Of a stretch of 22,500 nucleotides of DNA, positions 1 to 8,232 are shown piece after piece. The stretch's first letter is position 1; the number at the start of each line of letters is the position of its first letter. The position numbers and the translations under genes were made by a program. The DNA is taken from NCBI GenBank assembly GCA_012295275.1, contig CM022669.1, positions 9,307,489 to 9,329,988 of the forward strand. The letters run 5' to 3'. The notes below the pieces were generated by a model. It had not been told where the DNA came from. It did not search any database and saw nothing but the letters and a program-made list of their open reading frames with translations. The stretch is from Chrysomallon squamiferum. Lineage: Eukaryota > Mollusca > Gastropoda > Neomphalida > Peltospiridae.

Positions 1-41
1 AACATTGTACAAACTATCTGTCTGCGTGCAAGTGCGCACAC

Positions 42-62
42 GTGTGTGTGTGTGTGTGTGTG
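42..62. repeat. (GT)n microsatellite
   Basis: Uninterrupted GT dinucleotides follow a short alternating purine-pyrimidine stretch (gtgcgcacac), so the local sequence is prone to Z-DNA. No gene context is visible. Confidence 0.95.
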
Positions 63-337
63 TTTCGTTTGTGTAATATTATATAATATTTTTTCTGCCT
101 AATCACAAATGCTGAAAACGTTTAAACCGACGCTAGCAGATTTTCGTTGCATATGTGCATACATTTACTTCATTTCACTTCACTCACTGTCAGTAACTGA
201 TATCTTAACGATCGTGTTTACAACGAAATGTCGGCTTCGGTTAGGAAACTGGTTTTTTTTTTTTATCTTGTGTTTTTGTTTAGTTGTAGTTTGTTGTAAG
301 GCACTCATTTACTTACTTATTTTACATATTTTTTGTA

Positions 338-338
<1 letters not shown>
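63..338. other. AT-rich intergenic or intronic stretch, no gene
   Basis: Mixed AT-rich sequence with short T-runs. A 92-codon open frame crosses it, but it runs into the following TG tract (giving Cys-Val repeats) and has no recognisable domain, so it is not called as a gene. Confidence 0.7.

Positions 339-378
<40 letters not shown>
339..378. repeat. (TG)20 microsatellite
   Basis: A perfect TG dinucleotide repeat of 40 bp. It is likely to be length-polymorphic. Confidence 0.97.
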
Positions 379-382
<4 letters not shown>

Positions 383-614
383 TCTAGTCACGCCTAAATT
401 TAAATCTAAATCCTATCATTGCTTGGAGGTTTTTGTTCACATTCTAATAAGGATTCGGGTTTTGTCCTGTATAATCTTTACATTTTTTTTTTAAAATTAT
501 TTCTACTTCCTTCTATTTTTTTTTTTTTTTTTTTTCTTTTTTTACCTTTCGTTTCTTTTTTTCTTTTTTCAAATTACTATAATTTATTTGAATTTAGCTT
601 TCTGAAATTTTAAC
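379..614. other. T-rich low-complexity stretch
   Basis: Dominated by thymine, including T20 at 516-535 and T-rich blocks up to about 575. Open frames here read as Phe/Leu runs and are composition artefacts. No regulatory motif stands out. Confidence 0.8.
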
Positions 615-990
615 AATAAACCAGCAAACCGCGGCAGTTTTAGCACTCACAAACATTTCCCGCGCTCTCCCCCCGAACAAAAGACGACGACGCTAAACGA
701 AAATTAACGATCAATTACGGGTGAGATCGGCGGTACTTCTTAATCTCCTTCAGTGATCTTGGATCTGAATGACAGACACGTTAGCTGCAGCGCAATTAGA
801 CATTAATTTGTAATGAGGCTTTCCAATTAATAGCACAGCCATCCGTGGCGTGGCGGAGAAGCGATTTCAAAGACGCAATTTACATCGAGATTAAATGAAC
901 GCGATGAAATTAACAACATTGTGCAAAAATACGTTAACCCTTTAATTCCTAACACAAGCTTATTATTGATTGATTGGACGGTTTTAAGCA
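615..990. promoter_or_regulatory. Candidate cis-regulatory island rich in homeodomain-type cores
   Basis: About 375 bp of complex, repeat-free sequence flanked by low-complexity DNA. It carries many ATTA/TAAT cores (around 703, 717, 797, 807-813, 827-831, 950, 1000) and ends with TGATTGAT at 967-974, which matches the PBX-HOX composite consensus. GC-rich patches (650-690, 840-865) contrast with the surroundings. All three frames are closed often enough to exclude an exon of any length. The density and lack of slippage repeats resemble developmental enhancers or conserved non-coding elements. This is inference, because conservation was not tested. Confidence 0.35.
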
Positions 991-1080
991 GTAAACGGCA
1001 ATTAATAAATTTTTGTTTTAATTATTACGATTATTATTATTATTATTATTATTATTACAACTAATATAAATGAATTAGTG

Positions 1081-1082
<2 letters not shown>
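991..1082. repeat. AT-rich leader with (TTA)n tract
   Basis: A TTA/ATT trinucleotide repeat at about 1030-1057, followed by about 25 bp of unique sequence that leads directly into the GA tract. Confidence 0.9.

Positions 1083-1160
<78 letters not shown>
1083..1160. repeat. (AG)39 microsatellite
   Basis: A perfect 78-bp purine tract on the + strand. Such homopurine/homopyrimidine mirror repeats can form triplex H-DNA and are bound by GAGA-type factors in some animals. It is one of seven perfect GA/CT tracts of 68-97 bp in the window. Confidence 0.98.
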
Positions 1161-1164
<4 letters not shown>

Positions 1165-1635
1165 GCGGAGAATGACAAACACCAAAACTATTATAACAGA
1201 TTATATTCACACATCTCTCCTCACTTTAGTATGACGTAATTTTCAATCTGTGAAATCTGTAATTAGTACAGATAAGCTTCGGGGCTAGTTTTAGTTCCAT
1301 ATGTTGTCATGGTTACGTAATACATTGAACTCGTATTCTGTTACCTGTTTATTTTAGTTTATCAGAAAACGACACCAAAATTTAACAGCTACAGTTCTTT
1401 TATCCCGTATCATATTTCTTTATTATTAAGTGCGTGTGTATCTCATGTTTATGTAAACATTTGATATGAGAACAAACACACTAATTACTTGTAAGACATG
1501 AAAAATGAGATGAATAAATGATTATTATTGTTACAAGTAAACCTTAGATTTCCGGACACATATAGACCGAAACCTCATTTAGACCAGACGAAATTCCGGT
1601 AATTAATTTTAAATATGTTTTCTTATTTGTATTTC

Positions 1636-1640
<5 letters not shown>
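1161..1640. other. Unique AT-rich sequence, no gene
   Basis: Complex but AT-rich. It contains a forkhead-type dyad (listed separately) and a short stretch of moderate GC around 1280-1300. No open frame of note and no promoter that I can defend. Confidence 0.6.
1445..1460. promoter_or_regulatory. Forkhead-type inverted dyad
   Basis: The 16-mer atgtttatgtaaacat is symmetric at 14 of 16 positions. It holds TGTTTA (1446-1451) and its inverted partner TAAACA (1454-1459), the core bound by forkhead factors. Outer flanks (ctcat at 1442-1446, atgag at 1475-1479, and gtgtgt/acacac further out) extend the dyad imperfectly. A single occurrence in AT-rich DNA may be chance. Confidence 0.3.
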
Positions 1641-1674
<34 letters not shown>

Positions 1675-1729
1675 TTTCATTTCATTTCATTTCATTTCAT
1701 TTCAGTTTATTTTATTTTATTTTATTTTA
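1641..1729. repeat. Compound (TTTA)n-(ATTTC)6-(TTTTA)n microsatellite
   Basis: Three related short repeats abut: TTTA tetranucleotides 1641-1676, six ATTTC pentanucleotides 1674-1703, then TTTTA pentanucleotides 1706-1729. The change of register suggests each block arose by point mutation and slippage of its neighbour. Confidence 0.95.
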
Positions 1730-1945
1730 TTCTATTTTAAATACAAAGCACGCTGTGTATGCAATTATTGAACTCTGTGTCTATTTCAGACGATTTTCCA
1801 ATGAAATGGACAACGAACCTGTTACAGGTGTACATTTCAGCACGCAGGTGTCGGCGACACGTGTCTAAATTAACACGTGATGTGAACGCGGGGACTCATA
1901 ACAACAATGTCTATTACTGTACTCTGAAATTAACAAATAAAATAT
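1730..1945. other. Short complex island with E-box palindrome
   Basis: About 200 bp of repeat-free sequence. GACACGTGTC at 1856-1865 is a perfect 10-bp palindrome around CACGTG, with another CACGTG at 1874-1879 and CAGGTG at about 1825 and 1845. A frame open from 1759 continues into the following T-rich tract as a Phe run, so it is not considered coding. Confidence 0.45.
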
Positions 1946-2100
1946 TACTTGTGTTTTTTTTTGTTTTCTTTTTTTTTCTTTTTCTTTTTTTTATTATTTA
2001 TTTATTTCTGAATTTTTACTTACTTTTCTTTCTTTTCTTTAATTTTATTTTCTTTTATACCTCAGTTTATTTTAAAACTATTTCATCTCAATTGTCATTT
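1946..2100. repeat. T-rich low-complexity tract
   Basis: Thymine runs broken by single G, C or A residues. No other signal is visible. Confidence 0.85.
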
Positions 2101-2639
2101 TAATTTAAAATTATCTCATTTCAGTCAGTTATCAACAACCATTTTCAAATTATTTCATCTATTTTTCCATTCTAATCTTTCAAAGCATTCCAAAAACCAT
2201 TTCGTATTAACACACACCACATATTCAACCTCAGAACGGTGCGTTAATAACAACAAAAGTAACGGATACTGAAACAAACACGAGAAATGGACATCGCTGA
2301 GACAAGCCATCACGCTGTTAATTAGTGAACATCGAAACTTAATAATCAACGCTGGGAAAAAGTCGTCAGCTGAACTTGTACGTTTCACTTGCTTTGATGG
2401 GCAGCCGCTCGTTAATGGTTTCCATCTGTCTTAGAGCTTGTTCCATTTCCATTCAGCTCGTGCTGTTTGGCGCTGAAATTAGCATGCGATAATCGACCGC
2501 GGTCTTGTGAGGGGAGCGCAGGTGCCGAGTTTGTGAAATGTAAAACGCTTCTGCTGAAATCAGCCCAGCTTAGAGCCGGCTAGAATTAACAGCAGATTTG
2601 TTGTTCAGGCTGCGAGCGACTGATCATATTGTTTGTTAT
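2101..2639. promoter_or_regulatory. Candidate cis-regulatory island
   Basis: Complex sequence. The first half (2101-2370) is AT-rich, and 2370-2625 is of balanced composition (for example the stretch 2490-2530 and gagccggc near 2573). ATTA cores occur at about 2320, 2412 and 2478. No open frame longer than 77 codons and no splice-framed exon that I trust. It resembles a regulatory island more than a gene; conservation was not tested. Confidence 0.3.
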
Positions 2640-2854
2640 TGTTGTTGTTGTTGTTGTTTTTGATATTACTATGTGTATTCTATTTGTTATTATTATTATT
2701 ATTATTATTTTGTTTATTATTAATTATTATAGTTATCGTCATCATCATCATCATTATTATCATTATTATTATTTTATTATTATTATTATTATTATTTTGT
2801 TTATTATTAATTGTCATATTTATTATTATTACTTTTGTTATCATCATCATCATC

Positions 2855-2920
<66 letters not shown>

Positions 2921-3066
2921 TTGTTTATTATTAATTGTCATATTTATTATTATTACATTTGTTATTATCATCATCGTCATAATTATTAGTAGTAGTAGTA
3001 ATAGTAGAAATATTGCTATAATTACTTTTATTATTGTTGCTGTAGTTGTCGTTGTTGTTGTTGTTT
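2640..3066. repeat. Trinucleotide repeat complex (TTG, TTA, TCA, TAG) with nested duplications
   Basis: Runs of TTG (about 2640-2658), TTA (many), TCA/ATC (about 2738-2753 and 2840-2860), TAG (about 2988-3005) and TTG again (about 3047-3064). A non-repeat landmark, attttgtttattattaatt, occurs three times, starting at 2707, 2794 and 2918. The last two copies share about 48 bp, so larger segments were duplicated on top of slippage. All six-frame ORFs here (poly-Ile, poly-Leu, poly-Tyr, poly-Asn) are artefacts. Confidence 0.95.
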
Positions 3067-3280
3067 TTAGTGATTCCACTTACAGTAAGATAACAATGAT
3101 CAAATCATTTCTGATTCTGGAAGTGGCAGATGTTCTCCTGGGTTAACTGACTGTCTGATGTTGGTTTCTCTGAAAGCGAAAGTAAAAAAAAAAAAACTGA
3201 CTCAAATTTGACTGATAAAAAAACATTATTTCATATTAACACCATACTGACAGACGTGAAATGAATTTCGTGTTTCTGTC
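3067..3280. other. Unique sequence, no gene
   Basis: Complex AT-rich sequence with an A-run at about 3184-3196. I see no gene or strong regulatory motif. Confidence 0.6.
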
Positions 3281-3314
3281 GATATATATATATTTTTTTT
3301 TTTTTTTTTTTTTT
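3281..3314. repeat. (AT)n plus T22 run
   Basis: A short (AT)n tract (3282-3292) is followed directly by a run of 22 thymines (3293-3314). Confidence 0.95.
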
Positions 3315-3635
3315 ATAATATTTCACTATTGCGACATTTCAAGTTACCTGACATGTGAAGCTGATTTCTGCGACGTTGTTGACGTCACTCACAACTCCCC
3401 ACCTTGCTCATGTCTTTCTTTTAGTCAACACCGCCATATCATTTACAGTTATACGTGAGTAAATCTACAAAACAAAATCTACGTTGACCTTTAAATATTG
3501 ACCAGATAGCAAAGTGTGCATTATACAGCTGGAATTAAACAAATAAATAAAATTGATGTAGTAACGGTAGTAGTAGTAATTGTTGTTGTTGTTGTAACAT
3601 GTTGAAGTAGTGTCAGTGTACAAACATGAACAACA
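3315..3635. other. Unique sequence with a TAG/TTG trinucleotide patch
   Basis: Complex sequence containing the CRE palindrome listed separately, then a short TAG/TTG patch at about 3565-3596. The 65-codon frame across 3261-3458 starts inside the T-run region and shows no domain. Confidence 0.55.
3380..3387. promoter_or_regulatory. Consensus CRE palindrome TGACGTCA
   Basis: An exact 8-bp cAMP-response-element palindrome, preceded 8 bp upstream by a second GACGTTG core. CREB/ATF bZIP dimers bind this sequence. It lies in a complex stretch, but no promoter or gene start is recognisable nearby. Confidence 0.35.
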
Positions 3636-3691
3636 CTGGCACGTCGTAAATTAACACAGTGGTCTCACTGTGTTAATTTATGACGTGCCAG
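3636..3691 (+). repeat. Near-perfect inverted repeat (26-bp arms, 4-nt loop)
   Basis: Left arm 3636-3661 and right arm 3666-3691 are reverse complements except at one position, and the spacer is gtct. The mismatch is G in the left arm against T in the right, so + strand RNA would pair all 26 positions with one G-U wobble. A minus-strand transcript would have a C-A mismatch instead. Three further pairs (3630-3632 with 3695-3697) follow a small internal loop. It could be a foldback or MITE remnant, a cruciform-forming element or a structured RNA. The 4-nt loop is short for a classical microRNA precursor. Confidence 0.85.
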
Positions 3692-3720
3692 CTCTGTCCG
3701 GTAGCCAGGGACACGTTGTG

Positions 3721-3751
3721 ACGTAATAACAGTGAGGTATTGTTATTACGT
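3721..3751. repeat. Second inverted repeat (11-bp perfect arms)
   Basis: Arm acgtaataaca (3721-3731) is mirrored exactly by tgttattacgt (3741-3751) around a 9-nt spacer. It lies 29 bp after the longer hairpin, and both contain an ACGT core followed by AT-rich sequence, so the two may belong to one element. Confidence 0.7.
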
Positions 3752-4076
3752 AATGTCTTTCACACAACGTCTTCTGTTGGAAGTGAATCTATTGTTAACA
3801 TTAATTAACAGAAAACATGACAGCGGTTTGAAATGTACATTTATATTCGTGTTTTCTGTGACTGGCTGGAATTTCTTCTTTTTCTTTGTATTATTATTAG
3901 TAGTAGTAATAGTAGCAATAATATTGTTGTTTTTTTTTTTTTTTTTTTAATAATAATCTTAATATTGTTATTATTATTATTGCTCTTGCCGCTATTACTA
4001 ATCATAATTACTAATTCGTCTATTTTCTTCTTTTTTAATTGTCGTTATTTAAAAAAATTATATCAGATAATAACAC

Positions 4077-4078
<2 letters not shown>
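3752..4078. other. AT-rich sequence with TTA/TAG patches and T19 run
   Basis: Unique AT-rich DNA, then a trinucleotide patch (about 3890-3925), a T-run (3930-3948) and TTA repeats (3966-3980). No gene visible. Confidence 0.7.

Positions 4079-4162
<84 letters not shown>
4079..4162. repeat. (GA)42 microsatellite
   Basis: A perfect 84-bp GA tract on the + strand. The Arg-Glu repeat frame across it is an artefact. Confidence 0.98.
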
Positions 4163-4164
<2 letters not shown>

Positions 4165-4691
4165 TGTTGAATACAGTAATATAATAAATTATTTTGAAAA
4201 AAGAGGGGAAAAAAAAAAACTAATGTTATATATCTATCAAACTCTTGAAAGTTTTAAATACTAATCTGTAAGTTATGTAAACAAGATAAAACAGAGGTGC
4301 GTGTTTTGAATGTTTGCCAGTCACAAAATTTCAATTTCACATTTAATGAAACCCGCCAAACAAAACCTGACAATTGATTAATGTGTACATTTTACATGCC
4401 GTGATCGATTTCAGTAAACAGTTATTTGTTAATGGAAATATACACAAATTGATATTCATACATACAGACAGCCGTTCACTCATACACTATAATGTACACA
4501 CTCCAGATACGCACAAAAACATTATACACATGCATTCATTCATACATACATACATACAAACACAACATATACTCATAACACGACAAATATAAATATAAAT
4601 GTAAATACAAATATATGCAGGCTTATGCATTCAGATAGCTTTCAGCATATTCTATGTTCGTGTATCTATTTATCAACACTGAACAAAAATG
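4163..4691. other. Unique AT-rich sequence, no gene
   Basis: Moderately complex AT-rich DNA with a short CATA tetranucleotide patch (about 4540-4557) and scattered ACA-rich segments. The 72-codon frame at 4374-4592 has His/Ile/Thr-rich composition from CAT/ACA repeats and no domain. Confidence 0.6.
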
Positions 4692-4699
4692 TATATATA

Positions 4700-4740
<41 letters not shown>
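4692..4740. repeat. (TA)n microsatellite
   Basis: TA repeat interrupted once by GTG near 4705. Able to extrude as a cruciform. Confidence 0.95.
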
Positions 4741-4742
<2 letters not shown>

Positions 4743-4910
4743 TTTATTTATGCATGTATTCAAATTAAAACAGAAATTAAAATGCAGTATCTGTTACACT
4801 GCAAACACACGCTGCATCCATGACTATTAAACCGGGAGTACGGAGATCGAACCAAAAAAAATAATAATAATAAAATAAATAAATAAAAAATAAAAATAAA
4901 AATAAAAACG
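4741..4910. other. Mixed sequence ending in A-rich AAT/AAAT/AAAAT patch
   Basis: The patch 4852-4908 is adenine-rich, with AAT, AAAT and AAAAT repeats. On the minus strand the stretch before it includes ggttcgatctcc, faintly like a tRNA T-arm, but no cloverleaf partner is present. Confidence 0.6.
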
Positions 4911-5110
4911 AATGTAATGTTTTATTGATCGGAATAAAATGCCAGTTAACATGAAATGATAGAAGCAGGATAACGATGCGATATAGAAACGCGTCGATTA
5001 AGCTGCCAGTGCGTTCTGTGTGAACCAATTACAGAGATTTCAATCGTCTGCAAAGCTAATCTGCCAGGAGGAGTTTCTACGATTTTTTCTCTCTCGGCCT
5101 CGTAACTTTA
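4911..5110. promoter_or_regulatory. Candidate cis-regulatory island
   Basis: About 200 bp of complex sequence with higher GC (for example gaaacgcgtcgattaagctgc near 4985), ATTA cores and a CCAATTA at about 5025. No exon-like open frame is convincing. Function is inferred only from the contrast with the repeat-rich flanks. Confidence 0.25.
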
Positions 5111-5690
5111 ATATTCACTCGAATTCGTAATTAGTATTATTTTAATTGTGTAAATATTGACTCGTACAAACTGTTGTTTGAACTGTAAAGTGTACACATT
5201 TTAATGTAAGTAAATAATTAGGTAAATAAATAGAGAAATAAAGAAGGAAGGAAGGAAAGAATGAAACTGAATTTAACATATAAAATATCACAGAGCAAAT
5301 GAAATTAAACTAATAATAATAACAACAGAAACAACAGTAACAATAATAATAACAATTATAAATTTTATAAATTTTATCAAATTAAAAACAGAAAAGAAAA
5401 AGAAAAAGAGAAAAAAAAAAAGAGAATAAGAACAAATAAGAAGGAAAAAATAAATAAAATTATTTAAGCACACAATAAATTCATTAAAAACAAAAAAAAA
5501 AAACCACAGTTTAATTGTTACAAAACGACAGACAGAACAAAAGACTTGTATAAATGGTGCATTTCCTTTTTAAAGAAATATTTATTTATATCTAGTTTCT
5601 GTCACATCTGATGTTAAACGCAATCAACAAATCCGACAGGGTTAAAATCCTTTTTTCCCAAAAAAAAAAACCTGTAATTTTCACTTGCTG
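5111..5690. other. Adenine-rich low-complexity stretch, no gene
   Basis: AT-rich sequence grading into purine-rich patches (GGAA units near 5245-5262, A-runs 5396-5425 and 5490-5504). A minus-strand frame reads as Phe/Ile runs. No motif of note. Confidence 0.7.
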
Positions 5691-5937
5691 TTTGTGGTTT
5701 ACAATGTAAAAATGATGTTAGCATTCTTTTTTAATCATCGATTTCATGTCACAAGTTTTCATCGCTCGCTTTTCAATTCCCTTGTCAGTTTCAAAGAGAA
5801 ATAGAGTTGCGTGATACAACAAGTCACGTGACCCCGTTGACGATAGATCAATACTGGAATATAAAAAAAATATGCTGTAGTACATTTCAGTATGGAAAAC
5901 CGGTGTCATGTTATTTGTTAACAGGTGTAGAATATTG
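5691..5937. other. Complex stretch with E-box palindrome
   Basis: Repeat-poor sequence holding the GTCACGTGAC palindrome listed separately, next to a cccgttgacg GC-rich patch. The 63-codon minus-strand frame has no recognisable domain. Confidence 0.5.
5823..5832. promoter_or_regulatory. GTCACGTGAC palindromic E-box (CLEAR/USF type)
   Basis: A perfect 10-bp palindrome matching the core bound by bHLH-ZIP factors of the MITF/TFE and USF families. The same 10-mer occurs at 14658-14667. No transcription start can be assigned nearby. Confidence 0.35.
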
Positions 5938-5960
5938 ATCTATTTATTTATTTATTTATT

Positions 5961-5998
<38 letters not shown>
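5938..5998. repeat. (TTTA)n then (TAA)n compound microsatellite
   Basis: TTTA units (5938-5961) pass directly into TAA units (5962-5998). Confidence 0.96.
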
Positions 5999-6001
<3 letters not shown>

Positions 6002-6045
6002 CACCATATTTAATTTTCAATAATGACACCATATTTAATTTTCAA
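5996..6045. repeat. Exact 25-bp tandem duplication
   Basis: The 25-mer beginning taatgacacc and ending ttttcaa occurs at 5996-6020 and, without a mismatch or spacer, again at 6021-6045. The perfect identity indicates a recent event at the edge of the TAA microsatellite. Confidence 0.95.
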
Positions 6046-6060
6046 AAATCCTTTTTCTCT

Positions 6061-6065
<5 letters not shown>

Positions 6066-6144
<79 letters not shown>
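6066..6144. repeat. (TC)n microsatellite
   Basis: A perfect 79-bp TC tract on the + strand, that is, a GA tract in the opposite orientation to those at 1083 and 4079. Confidence 0.98.
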
Positions 6145-6147
<3 letters not shown>

Positions 6148-6198
6148 TGTCTCTGTTTTTCTCTCTTTTATTTGTTTTTCTCATTCACTCGGAGTGTA

Positions 6199-6221
6199 TC
6201 TCTCTCTCTCTCTCTCTCTCT
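6199..6221. repeat. Short (TC)n tract
   Basis: A satellite (TC)n run about 55 bp beyond the main TC tract, separated by pyrimidine-rich unique sequence. Possibly one longer tract broken by mutation. Confidence 0.93.
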
Positions 6222-6560
6222 TTCCCTCTTTTACTATCAATTGAACATCAACAAGCAAACGTGAAAAACACAAAATGAAATGTAAACGAATCAGCCTGCT
6301 GAGTGCAGATTCTAAACAAACATCTGGGCAGAACTCGACATGCTGCGGGCGTTTTTCAATAGTCTACAACATTTGCACTCTCCACCGAAGTACTATAAGT
6401 GCCGCAAAGACTCACAGAACCCCCGGTAATGACCGCCATAAGTAATTCAATAGCGTGCTTGCCATTAAGTTGGTTTAAAACGTCTGAGAGAGTCGGAAAA
6501 AACACAAATTTTCTCCACTGGTTCATTCCAGTACGTTGTCATAGAAATCAATGATTAATT
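6222..6560. promoter_or_regulatory. Candidate cis-regulatory island
   Basis: From about 6265 the sequence is complex and of higher GC (tgctgcgggcg near 6342, ccgaagtac near 6385, acccccggtaatgaccgcc near 6420). It holds CCATAAGTAATTC at about 6436, which has a TAAT/homeodomain core. No open frame spans it. It is flanked by microsatellites on the left and purine-rich sequence on the right, which makes it a clear compositional island. Confidence 0.33.
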
Positions 6561-6973
6561 ACGGGGGGCATGTTTAAAGTAAGTAATGCAAAAATATTCG
6601 ATATCAGAGAAAGAAAGAAAGAAAGAAAGAAGATTTCAGGATAATAGAAAAGAAAAAAAAAATTAAAGATATGCTTGAGAAAAAAAAAAAAAAAAAGAAA
6701 ATAAATTAATAGATTCAATTTTTTTTTTTTTTTAAATGTGAAAAATGCATTAACGGAAGGAGAAGAAAAAAGGATAAATGAATTACTGAGAGGGGGGAGA
6801 CAGAAAGAAAAAAAAAAAAATGAAAGAGAAATTAATTAGAGAAAAGAAATGTACAGAGATGTATTGACTGACAAGCAGTAACAGGTGTGGGTCTAACAGT
6901 TTTTACAGAGGAGGTTGTCAGGTCTGTAAATACAAAAACACCTAACGAGCTAATGAGAAATAGCCGGTTTCAT
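6561..6973. other. Purine-rich low-complexity stretch, no gene
   Basis: The + strand is strongly A/G biased: GAAA units at about 6605-6630, several A-runs (6652-6662, 6679-6696, 6809-6821) and a T-run at 6719-6733. The end (6860-6970) is more complex but has no motif that I can defend. Confidence 0.75.
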
Positions 6974-7016
6974 ATTATTATTGCTATTATTATTATTGTT
7001 ATTGTTATTGTTATTA

Positions 7017-7067
<51 letters not shown>

Positions 7068-7124
7068 TTTGTTATTGTTACTATTATTGTGATTATTATT
7101 ATTATTAGTAGTAGTAGTAGTAAT
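6974..7124. repeat. TTA/TTG/TAG trinucleotide repeat complex
   Basis: Mostly TTA units with TTG and TGA interruptions, ending in TAG units (about 7106-7124). Poly-Tyr/Ile open frames here are artefacts. Confidence 0.95.
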
Positions 7125-7152
7125 AGTATTTAGTATTTAGTATTTAGTATTT
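7125..7152. repeat. (AGTATTT)4 heptanucleotide repeat
   Basis: Four perfect tandem copies of AGTATTT directly follow the TAG repeat. The heptamer probably grew from the repeat boundary (tag-tattt). Confidence 0.93.
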
Positions 7153-7313
7153 TGGAAAATGTTTGATTGTCTAGTTAGATCTAGAGCTAAAATATGATCC
7201 TAGAATCTAGGAGTCAGACTTAATAACTGTTTATTTAAAATAATTAATAGATTCAGTTAAGTCATTTTTTTCAGATGAAATTCTCTGCAGCTTATTTTTT
7301 TTAAATTTAATCT

Positions 7314-7352
<39 letters not shown>

Positions 7353-7700
7353 TTATTTTATCGCACGTGTTGTTTATGAGGAAAACAAAATTACATTTCA
7401 CTTCAAGTTATTTCTTATTTATTTTTATTTATTTATTTATGTTATTATTATTATTTTTTTAATACAACGGTAAATTAATTCGCCTGAAAAAGAAACAAAT
7501 AAGTAAATAAACAAAACAAAGCAAAACAAATGAAAACATGACAGTAAATCAAATTTAAAAAAATATAAAAAAACACCTGCACAATAAAAAAAAAATATTT
7601 TAAGTCAAAGTACATCTATAGATCACCCCACATTTTACATCTGACACATTAACCTTTAAACAAAAACAAAAAAAAAAAAAAAAAAAAAAAAATAGTGATA
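7153..7700. other. AT-rich stretch with (TTTA)n tract and A-run
   Basis: Contains a 13-bp palindrome CCTAGAATCTAGG (7199-7211), a TTTA tetranucleotide tract (about 7313-7353), a second short TTTA patch (about 7420-7440) and an A-run (7667-7692). No gene seen. Confidence 0.75.
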
Positions 7701-8115
7701 TCTCTTCTTCAGCGAAAACCATTTCTTCTTATTCTTCAAATCTCAGAAATCTGTTTGTCATTGCGTTGACATGCAAGTAATCAAAAGCCGAGGCCGGTAA
7801 TCTGAAACTAGATTGAAATAAGAGCTGCAGGTCGATGCTGCTGACGTTGCTGACGTGGCTGACGTTGCCCGAGGCACGCTGGCGGGTTTGCCGCTTTCTT
7901 CTGGATTTGGTTTTCATGAATTTTAAAGCGGTCTGCCGGCGCTCTATAGGCGAATAATGGAATGGCTTTGAAAAGAGTCTGTAGACACAAGCGCACAATA
8001 TCGAATCATCTAATTTAGGTTTTCTTTTATGAGGAAACGTGTCTGGCTGGAACAAATTAAAATCATTCATATGGCGTATTAAATAGAAAATCTGCCAGCC
8101 TAATCACGCTTGATG
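7701..8115. promoter_or_regulatory. Candidate cis-regulatory island, or possibly an unknown exon
   Basis: One of the longest complex, balanced-composition stretches in the window. A minus-strand frame of 113 codons (8070 to 7729) fits inside it without low-complexity runs, which makes it the most gene-like frame here. However, it matches no family I know, no codon preference can be judged, and three 9-bp repeats (7841-7867) lie inside it. ATTA cores occur at 8057-8085 (aaattaaaatcattcatatgg). A regulatory island is the more likely reading; a small unknown exon is not excluded. Confidence 0.3.
7841..7867. repeat. Three tandem 9-bp units with CRE-half-site cores
   Basis: Units ctgacgttg, ctgacgtgg and ctgacgttg are contiguous, giving three TGACGT cores at 9-bp spacing. 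This could be a clustered bZIP binding site or a small slippage product. The period keeps reading frame on either strand. Confidence 0.8.
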
Positions 8116-8232
8116 GAGATGCTGTTTTTTTTTTTTTTTTTGTTTTTTTTTTTCCTCATCTATTTATTTTTTTTTTTTTTTATTTTAGGGGCGAAAAGTA
8201 TGGATGGTTAAATGTATACGTTTTTTGTTTTC
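8116..8232. repeat. T-rich tract upstream of the minisatellite
   Basis: Several T-runs (8125-8141, 8143-8151, 8167-8181) with short unique sequence between. The C at 8232 is the last cytosine before the cytosine-free array. Confidence 0.85.

Noticed and set aside
2629-3146. Several overlapping open frames of 61-118 codons
   Set aside because: They are poly-Ile, poly-Leu, poly-Tyr, poly-Asn and similar runs translated from TTA/TCA/TTG repeats; composition explains them fully.
3636-3691. Rho-independent terminator
   Set aside because: The window is eukaryotic in character and no T-tract follows the stem.
4831-4853. Minus-strand ggttcgatctcc resembling a tRNA T-arm
   Set aside because: No acceptor stem, D-arm or anticodon arm can be placed at the right distances upstream.
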